DNA from: Bacillota bacterium
GTDB lineage: Bacteria; Bacillota; UBA4882; UBA8346
Reading direction: 5' to 3'
Assembly (NCBI GenBank): GCA_028282485.1
Contig: JANQHU010000100.1
Location: forward strand, 1 to 8,354
Length of the DNA: 8,354 bases
Shown: positions 1-5,487 of the stretch, one piece after another
Position numbering within the stretch: position 1 is the first letter of the stretch
Layout: each line of letters starts with the position of its first letter
Program-made: the position numbers and the translations under genes
The notes under the pieces: model-generated
Told to the model about the DNA's origin: nothing
What the model saw: only the letters and a program-made list of their open reading frames with translations
Database searches by the model: none

Positions 1-1410
1 AATTTAATTCTAACTGATCCTTCACAGATAATTATTGATGCCTGGAAAAAAATCGCCACAACTAAAGCTAATAGTCGCGAACTGCTTCCTGGTCTGCCAT
101 ACAACCTCCCCGCTACCCAAAACCGCTGGCAACCAGTTACCCTAAGCCGCGAAGAATTTACTGCTTTGTTAGCTAATCTTCCTTGCACCCTTACTCTAGA
201 AAAATTTTTGACCACCCAATGGTATGGCTTATCTAGTTTAGCAATGCGGGAGATTCTGACCCCGGTCAAACTAAACCCAGATTCAACTTGTAGTGAAGCC
301 TTAAAATGGGGTAACGCCCTTTATGACTCTTTTGGGAGCTGGTCCCAAACTATTCTAGCGAAATCCCTCGCCGCTTGGGGAATCTATGATAATCAGGGAC
401 ATTTAGTTGATTGTAGTGCTTTCCCAATCCACCATCCTCCCGTAGGAACAAAGGTGGAAACATTAGCCAATTTCAACCGAGGGGTAGCTTTACTTTATAA
501 TACCAAACAAGAAAAGGCGCGGTTTCAAAAGATCAAAGAAAGCCTGCATGCTAAAATTAAGCATCAATCAACCAAAGTAGGCAATAAACTACAAAAACAA
601 AAAAAAGAAGCCCAGGAAGCTACTAAAAGTGATGCATGGCAACTGATGGGAGAACTATTGATTACCTACGGCCACGAGATCGCCAAAGGTAGTTCTCTAG
701 TCCATTTACCAAACCACTACGATCCCCATTATAATGAGATAGCCATCAAACTAAACCCCGCCTTATCATCTCAAGCTAATGCTCAAGTCTACTACAAAAA
801 ATATCAAAAAGCTAAAAAAGCTCAGCAAGCAATTGCCGCTCAGCTGGCTAAAACCCAAGCAGAACAAAATTATTGGGAAAGTTTAGAGACCTTAATTAAA
901 AATGCCGTTACGGCTACAGACTTGTCATATATTAAAGCGGAATTAGAGACCGAAAAAAAACAACCTGTCTCTCCTCACAAGAAACAGGTTAAAAACAAAA
1001 AAGCCGTTCTGGCAGAACCCCTGAAGTTCACAACGCCATCTGGCCATTTAATTTTAGTCGGGCGCAATAATTTACAAAATGATTACTTAACTTTTAAAAT
1101 TGCTAAAGGAAGTGACTGGTGGTTTCACACCCAGAAGATCCCTGGATCCCACGTGATTCTAAAACCAACTTCCGGGGTACAACTGGACGAAGAAAGTATC
1201 TATTACGCTTGTGAATTAGCTGTTTATTATAGCAAAACCCGCCACTCCACCAAGGTGCCGGTAGACTATACGAGACGCAAATACGTCAAAAAACCTCCCG
1301 AAGCAAAACCGGGTTTTGTAATTTACGATCATTTTCAGACAGCCATCATTACTCCCGATCCGGAAATATTAAATAAACTTGGCCTAAAAAATATTGTGGG
1401 AAGAGTCTGA
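1..1410 (+). CDS. rqcH: RqcH / NFACT-family ribosome quality-control protein (5' end outside window)
   Basis: Frame 1 is open from the first base to TGA at 1408-1410, so this is the C-terminal 469 residues of a protein whose family is usually about 570-590 aa; roughly 100 N-terminal residues are missing. Visible parts are the end of NFACT-N (a conserved LLPGLPY segment near base 100), a lysine/glutamine-rich coiled-coil middle region (about 510-990, including the family-typical LNPALSSQANAQVYYKKY), and the NFACT-R domain (about 1018-1390, with GRNNLQNDYLTFK, WWFHT and IPGSHVIL). Known for the family: RqcH binds obstructed 50S subunits carrying peptidyl-tRNA and recruits tRNA-Ala to add C-terminal alanine tails that mark stalled chains for proteolysis. 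Older annotations call it a fibronectin/fibrinogen-binding protein (FbpA). The TTG at 166 is internal, not the start. The NFACT-N catalytic residues lie outside the window. Confidence 0.95.
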   Translation, partial: NLILTDPSQIIIDAWKKIATTKANSRELLPGLPYNLPATQNRWQPVTLSREEFTALLANLPCTLTLEKFLTTQWYGLSSLAMREILTPVKLNPDSTCSEALKWGNALYDSFGSWSQTILAKSLAAWGIYDNQGHLVDCSAFPIHHPPVGTKVETLANFNRGVALLYNTKQEKARFQKIKESLHAKIKHQSTKVGNKLQKQKKEAQEATKSDAWQLMGELLITYGHEIAKGSSLVHLPNHYDPHYNEIAIKLNPALSSQANAQVYYKKYQKAKKAQQAIAAQLAKTQAEQNYWESLETLIKNAVTATDLSYIKAELETEKKQPVSPHKKQVKNKKAVLAEPLKFTTPSGHLILVGRNNLQNDYLTFKIAKGSDWWFHTQKIPGSHVILKPTSGVQLDEESIYYACELAVYYSKTRHSTKVPVDYTRRKYVKKPPEAKPGFVIYDHFQTAIITPDPEILNKLGLKNIVGRV

Positions 1411-1412
1411 TT

Positions 1413-1459
1413 ACAATATTATAAATACTTTGTGAATTAATATTATTGTTCTTTAATTT
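1413..1459 (+). terminator. Weak AT-rich hairpin after rqcH, possible terminator
   Basis: ACAATA at 1413-1418 can pair with TATTGT at 1444-1449, and the sequence TTCTTTAATTTTTT follows. The stem is only six A/T-rich pairs around a long loop, so termination would be inefficient. If it fails, rqcH transcripts run into the small-peptide locus downstream. Confidence 0.22.
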
Positions 1460-1474
1460 TTTCAATATTTTTAA

Positions 1475-1501
1475 TTCAAATAAACATTTTTATGTTATAC
1501 T
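1475..1501 (+). promoter_or_regulatory. Promoter of the small-peptide (toxin-like) mRNA
   Basis: An extended -10 element, TGTTATACT, lies at 1493-1501 (TG, one base, then TATACT). The -35 match is poor: TTCAAA at 1475-1480 gives only 15 bases of spacing, and AATTCA at 1473-1478 gives 17. Extended -10 promoters tolerate a weak -35. Predicted transcription start is near 1508, giving a leader of about 109 nt before the ATG at 1617. Confidence 0.5.
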
Positions 1502-1546
1502 AATTATGGTTGTTTGATTTATTCAGACAGTCTTCTTAAGGTTTTG

Positions 1547-1614
1547 CCCTTTTCTGTGAGCGTGTAGAGCATTGCACGTAGGTTTTTTACTAAACCTTAC
1601 AGAAAGGGGGAGGG
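1547..1614 (+). promoter_or_regulatory. 5'-UTR stem-loop sequestering the Shine-Dalgarno of the small peptide
   Basis: Bases 1547-1560 (CCCTTTTCTGTGAG) pair without interruption with 1596-1609 (CTTACAGAAAGGGG): 14 bp including two G-U pairs. The 3' arm contains the AAAGGGG core of the ribosome binding site, which runs to 1614 just before ATG 1617. The 35-base loop can fold further, as CGTG (1561-1564) with CACG (1575-1578), or alternatively AGGTTT (1580-1585) with AAACCT (1592-1597). The second pairing would compete with the base of the main stem. A near-ideal SD buried in a long stem is typical of tightly restrained toxin mRNAs; that it blocks initiation is inference. Confidence 0.7.
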
Positions 1615-1616
1615 CT

Positions 1617-1718
1617 ATGCAAGAGATCATTGTACTCAAACCAGAATCTCTGGTGTCGATTATTAATCTTCTTATTGTTATTATAGTTGTCTTATTGAAT
1701 AATAGAAAAAATAGATAG
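1617..1718 (+). CDS. 33-aa hydrophobic single-span peptide, candidate type I toxin
   Basis: The ORF starts at ATG 1617 and ends at TAG 1716-1718; it is too short for ordinary gene calling. The ribosome binding site AGAAAGGGGGAGGG (1601-1614) is the strongest in the window. The peptide has a short polar N-terminus with charged residues (MQEIIVLKPE), one uninterrupted hydrophobic stretch (about residues 11-27, rich in Ile/Val/Leu) and a polar basic tail, NNRKNR. This is the layout of membrane-acting type I toxins such as the Fst, TxpA/Bsr and holin-like toxin groups, but I see no sequence signature placing it in one of them. Its own promoter, SD-blocking leader, terminator and convergent antisense RNA surround it. 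It lies between rqcH and the HD-GYP gene and has no evident functional link to either. Alternatives are a small regulatory membrane peptide or a leader peptide, although no co-directional gene follows. Confidence 0.72.
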   Translation: MQEIIVLKPESLVSIINLLIVIIVVLLNNRKNR

Positions 1719-1811
1719 AGTAAATTCTCCATCTATGTCAAAACTCTAAATTCAATCTAAACCTACGGAGGCAATGCTCCCGGTAGGATGTATGTTACCA
1801 GCATACATCTT
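1705..1811 (-). ncRNA. Predicted antisense RNA (candidate antitoxin RNA)
   Basis: A near-consensus minus-strand promoter (1847-1818) predicts a start near 1811, and a good minus-strand terminator ends the RNA near 1705, giving about 107 nt. There is no credible ORF with a ribosome binding site on that strand here. The RNA is fully complementary to the 3' UTR of the small-peptide mRNA and to its last few codons, so the two genes are convergent with overlapping 3' ends, as in bsrG/SR4 and txpA/RatA of Bacillus subtilis. Its predicted fold has three hairpins: a 5' one that is the complement of the mRNA terminator (1783-1813), a middle one with a hexamer loop (1762-1787), and the terminator. The existence of the RNA is inferred from promoter and terminator signals, not from expression data. 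Confidence 0.68.
1706..1736 (-). terminator. Intrinsic terminator of the antisense RNA, probably also of the HD-GYP operon
   Basis: Read on the minus strand, ATAGATGGAG (1736-1727) pairs with CTCTATCTAT (1720-1711) over 10 bp with one G-U pair and a six-base loop, followed directly by a T-run (1711-1706). No other convincing minus-strand terminator lies between here and the HD-GYP stop codon at 1885, so operon read-through would also stop here. Confidence 0.75.
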
Positions 1812-1820
1812 ACTTTTATT
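1783..1820 (+). terminator. Intrinsic terminator of the small-peptide mRNA
   Basis: GTAGGATGTATG (1783-1794) pairs with CATACATCTTAC (1802-1813) over 12 bp with one G-U pair and a seven-base loop, followed by TTTTATT (1814-1820). This sets the mRNA at roughly 1508-1820. The T-tract overlaps the -10 box of the minus-strand antisense promoter. Confidence 0.72.
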
Positions 1821-1847
1821 ATACCTTAAATTCTCAATTTTAGTCAA
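1818..1847 (-). promoter_or_regulatory. Near-consensus sigma-A promoter for the antisense RNA
   Basis: On the minus strand, TTGACT (1847-1842, five of six consensus bases) is followed after 18 bases by a perfect TATAAT (1823-1818). Predicted start is near 1811. This is the best promoter in the window and much stronger than that of the opposing peptide mRNA, as expected when the antisense RNA must be in excess. It points away from the HD-GYP gene (stop at 1885) and into the 3' UTR of the peptide gene, so no protein gene explains it. Confidence 0.75.
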
Positions 1848-1884
1848 ACTAAATATTTTTCTAACACTATATTATATTATGATA

Positions 1885-3396
1885 TTAAAAAAGCAGCTTA
1901 TTCGGATCCGGTTTTTGGGGAACCTGATCAACTCTTTCTCCCAGCTCAAGAAAGGCTTTCACAATCTGGGCGTCAAATTGAGTTCCGGCCCCTTCTAAGA
2001 GCTGTCTTCGGGCTTCCTCACTAGTCAACCGTTTCCGGTACTGGCGATCGGAAATCATGGCATCAAAAGCATCGGCAACAGCAAGAATTCGGGCCAGATA
2101 AGGAATCTCTTCTCCCTGTAATCCGTCGGGATAACCTTTGCCATCATAACGTTCGTGATGGTGCCTAATTAAAGGGACTACTTCTTTAAACATAGAGACC
2201 GCCGATAAGATATGAGCTCCTTTAATGGCGTGTTTTTTGATCTCATCGAATTCTTCTAAATCCAACTTGCCGTTTTTTAACAAAACACTATCCATGGTGG
2301 CGATTTTGCCAATATCGTGAAAAACGCCTCCCAAGCGTAATAATTCTAATTCGCTGGGACAGAGCCCCAGGGCTTCCCCCAGGGTTACCGCATAAAGGGC
2401 AACTCGGTCGGAATGCCCGCAAGTGTAAACATCCTTGGCATCCACGGTTAATCTTAAGACTTCGATAGTCTCCAAATACCTTAACCGCAACTCCCCGTAT
2501 GTCTTATTTAATTCTTTATTTTTAACATCCAACATGGAATGTAGTAAAGCATTATTTAAAGCCGAAGTAGCTTGGGTCGCATAGATTTCCAAAAGGCCGA
2601 TAGCCTCTTTTAAATCGATATTTTCCACAAAAATAACCCCAATGGACTCGTTATTATAAACTAAGGGAAGAATAAGTCCTTGTTCTACAAAAATAATCTT
2701 CTTGGTAGTGCGGGCATAACCAATTTTTTCCATTAAATTCGGAGCCCAATTAGCAGTAAAATCATTCATATTAATTTGATATTTACCTAAGCCCCGAAAT
2801 AAAATTTTATCATTACGCACTAAATTTTGGGAATTATCCACTAAAATAAAAGCATCTTGACTATTAACTAAAGGGGTTAAAGAAGTTAAAATTTCCTCCA
2901 AAAGATCCTCAATAGCTTGGAGATGATAGATCTTGGGAGCCGCTTCCAGAATATTATTTAAGCCATCTTTAAAATTTTTAATACTTTGCATCAGATTAAG
3001 AGACTTAATCCCGGACTCGATTAATAACAATAATTGGTCAAAACGATCTCCTTTTTCACAGTACCCTTGAATGGATAATTGGCGAATAGTTTCCAAGGGA
3101 GGGGCTAAATCTTTATGCCCCGTTAATAATAAAATATAGATCTCCTCGTTAAAACTACGAATGCTTTCCACTACTTGATCCCCATTAATGGGTTTCATAA
3201 TATAATCCAATACTACCAGATCAAAATGTTCCTTTCGAATGAGTTCAATGGCTTCAACCGGATCGGTTATTCCTAAAAAATTATAACCATTTCGTTTCAG
3301 CAAAACCTCAATCGTACGGATAATTCCAATATCATCATCAACAATCAAGATTCGATGTTGTTCGCTACTAGTCGCAGCAATTTTTTTTCGGCGCAT
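1885..3396 (-). CDS. Response regulator with receiver, GAF-like and HD-GYP c-di-GMP phosphodiesterase domains
   Basis: The protein has 503 aa. Residues 14-130 are a receiver domain with acidic D20/D21, phosphoacceptor D64 (in VVLDYIMKP), T92 and K115. Residues about 140-285 resemble a GAF-type sensory fold (a GVIFVEN strand, then a helix ending ATSALNNALL); the DUF3369 domain known from similar regulators is an alternative. A probable helical linker (about 285-320) leads to an HD-GYP domain (about 320-490) with the signature intact: HSDRV at 328, HDIGK at 360-364, H389, HHH at 412-414, GKGYP at 419-423 and DAFDAM near 442. HD-GYP proteins hydrolyse c-di-GMP in the cytoplasm, and phosphorylation of D64 presumably controls this. 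The start has a good ribosome binding site (GGGAGAGG, 3409-3402, five bases before ATG). It lies 33 bases after the histidine kinase stop and is last in the cluster; the kinase is its obvious partner. Confidence 0.93.
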   Translation of the reverse strand: MRRKKIAATSSEQHRILIVDDDIGIIRTIEVLLKRNGYNFLGITDPVEAIELIRKEHFDLVVLDYIMKPINGDQVVESIRSFNEEIYILLLTGHKDLAPPLETIRQLSIQGYCEKGDRFDQLLLLIESGIKSLNLMQSIKNFKDGLNNILEAAPKIYHLQAIEDLLEEILTSLTPLVNSQDAFILVDNSQNLVRNDKILFRGLGKYQINMNDFTANWAPNLMEKIGYARTTKKIIFVEQGLILPLVYNNESIGVIFVENIDLKEAIGLLEIYATQATSALNNALLHSMLDVKNKELNKTYGELRLRYLETIEVLRLTVDAKDVYTCGHSDRVALYAVTLGEALGLCPSELELLRLGGVFHDIGKIATMDSVLLKNGKLDLEEFDEIKKHAIKGAHILSAVSMFKEVVPLIRHHHERYDGKGYPDGLQGEEIPYLARILAVADAFDAMISDRQYRKRLTSEEARRQLLEGAGTQFDAQIVKAFLELGERVDQVPQKPDPNKLLF

Positions 3397-3429
3397 CTTT
3401 ACCTCTCCCTGGTTAAAGTTGGGTTTTCA

Positions 3430-5451
3430 TTATAACGGTATAATAATATAAAATGTTGTTCCTTTACCTTCCGTTGATTCAAAGTATAAATCGCCATTAA
3501 ACTTGCCTTTTATAGTAGAATACGACATATAAAGGCCAATTCCTGTTCCATTCGCTCCTTTAGTGGTGATCATTTTCTTAAAAAGTTGATTTTGTAGCTT
3601 TTGAGGGATCCCTACCCCTTCATCTCTAATACTGATGATAATCTTTTGCTTCTCTCGGGCGACTCTTAATTGGATTCGCCCGTTCCTGTCCTCATAGGCC
3701 TGGATGGCATTAATGATTAAATTATTAATAACTTGAATCAAACTACTCAATTCACCTTTAATGATAGCAGATAAATCAGTCTGAATATCAATATCCAGAT
3801 TACAATTATTCTTCCGCAGTTCAAATTTAAGAAGGATCTCCACTCTTTTAATTAAATCTTCTAAAGTGAACCCTGTTTCTGATGAAACATTAAATTGAAC
3901 CGCTTGCTCCCGGACTGCCGTGATAATATCCGACATATAGGAGCAGTAGGGGCGCATGTCTTTTAACCATTGTTTCATTTCGCCAATAATTTCTCGGTAA
4001 TCATCTTTGGTTACATTATGATCATCGACGGATTCGTCTAATTCCATTACAAGATCTTTTAAACCTTCAATTCCTCCGGTCAAAGACATAATTGGTGTGC
4101 GGAGATTATGGGCAATTCCGCCAATCAATTGACCTAAGGCAGAAAGGCGTTCTTGTTCTAAGATAATCTCCTGTTTTCTTTTGATATTGGCAATATTTTT
4201 TTTCTCCAGCTCCTGAATCTTATTAAAAGCCACCACCAAATCGCCAATCTCATCATTGGATGTTACTGGAATTTGCTGATCTAGATTAACTTCCGCCCCC
4301 GAAGCAATTTCCCGCAGATTAGTGGCCACCAGGGAAATATCTTTGGCCATAGATCTCGAAATAACATATAAAATTACTAAATTAAGAATGAACAGAATAA
4401 TAATACTAATGAACAGGGCGGTAATCATTTTCATGGAGACTAATTCGTATTTAATTCCTAAGATCCAGTTTCCCTTCGTCCCGGCAATTTCCTGGATAAC
4501 CCCCTGAATCTCCGAGGTAAAAGAAAAGACCCGGCCATCTTGATGCTTAGGAGTAATTTCCTGCAGGTATTTTAAAAAGACCAGATCTAAGCCCGCAGCA
4601 TTAGAGGTAAAATAAACATTTTCCGGAGATTTAATAAAGAAACAATCTCTCTTGGCTACCAATTCGACTTTGCGCAACAGGGTTTTGGCGTGTTCGATAC
4701 TCTCAATATAACTAACCCCGTCCATTACCTTGGTTAACTTATTCTGGTAGATCTGATATGTAAGATCCCCCTTCTCTTCAATCATCCGGGCATAACCCAG
4801 TAAGGCCGTAAAAAAAATGGCGGAAATAAATAAAGGGAGAATTTGAATAATAATTTTGTTGCTGATCCCCAGCCTATTCCCTTCCGGCAGGCCCCCTGCA
4901 TAGGAATGGACCAAAATACGCCGAAAAAGACTCTTGGCAATAATTAAAGAGATTACCGAAGTAAGGGTCATAAAAACGAAGATTAGGATACTGATTTTAA
5001 AAGCTAGTAAAAAGGGGATGCCTATTAAAAGAAGCACGAGCATTAAAGGAAGGGTGACAAATAATGTTTGCACAAAATAAATTAGATAAGGCAGATTAAT
5101 ACAATTTTTTCTTAAAATATTAACATGTTTTTTCTTATCTGCTTCATCTTTAAAATTATTATTATTAAACTGCCAATTAATACTTTTTAAACTTTTTCTT
5201 AAAAATAAGGCTCCAGCAACCACTGCTATCAAATAAATTAAAATATATTGTTGTAAATACGATAATCCTACCCATTCGGCAACATAATTACTATGAGTTA
5301 ATTCCGGGGGATAATTTAAAACAATCGGGATAATGGGATAAAAGAAAAAAGCGTTAAATAAAACAACTATAATATAGCCGGTTATAATAGAAAAACTAAT
5401 ATGACTATTAATAAAACTATTAATAATATTCACAAATTTCTTAAACAACAT
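3430..5451 (-). CDS. Multi-pass membrane sensor histidine kinase
   Basis: The protein has 673 aa. Hydrophobic segments suggest about six membrane spans: roughly 18-44, 66-86, 121-147, 152-175, 199-220 and 341-366. The loop at about 221-340 is probably extracytoplasmic and is a candidate sensor region. A HAMP-like segment follows (367-420, including NDEIGDL), then a dimerisation helix with H448 in AHNLRTP. The ATPase domain (about 525-673) has an N box (NNLIINA, N577/N581), DEGVGIP (610-616), GTGIGLYM (635-642) and a terminal GTTFYIIIPL. All catalytic boxes are present. The residue after the histidine is Asn rather than the usual Glu/Asp. The ribosome binding site AAGGGATGG (5467-5459) is seven bases before ATG. 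It lies 36 bases after the PilZ gene and 33 bases before the HD-GYP regulator, which is its likely phosphotransfer partner. The sensed signal is unknown. Confidence 0.93.
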   Translation of the reverse strand: MLFKKFVNIINSFINSHISFSIITGYIIVVLFNAFFFYPIIPIVLNYPPELTHSNYVAEWVGLSYLQQYILIYLIAVVAGALFLRKSLKSINWQFNNNNFKDEADKKKHVNILRKNCINLPYLIYFVQTLFVTLPLMLVLLLIGIPFLLAFKISILIFVFMTLTSVISLIIAKSLFRRILVHSYAGGLPEGNRLGISNKIIIQILPLFISAIFFTALLGYARMIEEKGDLTYQIYQNKLTKVMDGVSYIESIEHAKTLLRKVELVAKRDCFFIKSPENVYFTSNAAGLDLVFLKYLQEITPKHQDGRVFSFTSEIQGVIQEIAGTKGNWILGIKYELVSMKMITALFISIIILFILNLVILYVISRSMAKDISLVATNLREIASGAEVNLDQQIPVTSNDEIGDLVVAFNKIQELEKKNIANIKRKQEIILEQERLSALGQLIGGIAHNLRTPIMSLTGGIEGLKDLVMELDESVDDHNVTKDDYREIIGEMKQWLKDMRPYCSYMSDIITAVREQAVQFNVSSETGFTLEDLIKRVEILLKFELRKNNCNLDIDIQTDLSAIIKGELSSLIQVINNLIINAIQAYEDRNGRIQLRVAREKQKIIISIRDEGVGIPQKLQNQLFKKMITTKGANGTGIGLYMSYSTIKGKFNGDLYFESTEGKGTTFYIIIPL

Positions 5452-5487
5452 TTATTTTCCATCCCTTGTTTAATAATAAATTTTACA

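Larger units (their letters stand above)
1567..1779 (+). repeat. Interrupted inverted repeat linking 5' and 3' ends of the small mRNA
   Basis: The left arm is 1567-1585 (GAGCATTGC, one base, CGTAGGTTT). The right arm is 1759-1779 (AAACCTACG, three bases, GCAATGCTC). The arms are perfectly complementary over 9 + 9 bp with a 1x3 internal loop, and the coding region sits between them. Each arm also folds locally. The right arm forms CCTAC-GGAG (1762-1770) with CTCC-CG-GTAGG (1777-1787), exposing a GCAATG loop that matches the CATTGC of the left arm, so pairing could begin as a loop-loop contact. Confidence 0.75.

Noticed and set aside
166..168. TTG at 166 as the start of the rqcH reading frame
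   Set aside because: The frame is open to base 1 and the upstream codons encode conserved NFACT-N sequence, so the true start is outside the window.
1523..1732. 69-codon minus-strand ORF opposite the small peptide gene
   Set aside because: Its start has no ribosome binding site, it overlaps the predicted antisense RNA terminator, and its codons mirror the structured leader and peptide gene on the other strand. It is a shadow.
1567..1779. Fst/par-type direct repeats linking the two RNAs
   Set aside because: In par loci the shared elements are direct repeats, so that the convergent RNAs pair with each other there. Here the two copies are inverted, so they pair within the mRNA. The architecture is different.
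1839..1860. TTTAGT-CAA-ACTAAA hairpin with TATTTTT as another plus-strand terminator
   Set aside because: The stem is six A/T-rich pairs with a three-base loop, and it coincides with the -35 region of the antisense promoter. A better terminator lies at 1783-1820.
1774..1998. 74-codon plus-strand ORF overlapping the end of the HD-GYP gene
   Set aside because: It starts inside the right arm of the RNA repeat, runs through the terminator and the antisense promoter, and then overlaps the conserved HD-GYP coding end. There is no ribosome binding site of its own in a sensible position.
4322..4507. 61-codon plus-strand ORF inside the kinase gene
   Set aside because: It lies wholly antisense to the HAMP and sixth-span coding sequence of the histidine kinase, and has no start signal or recognisable content.
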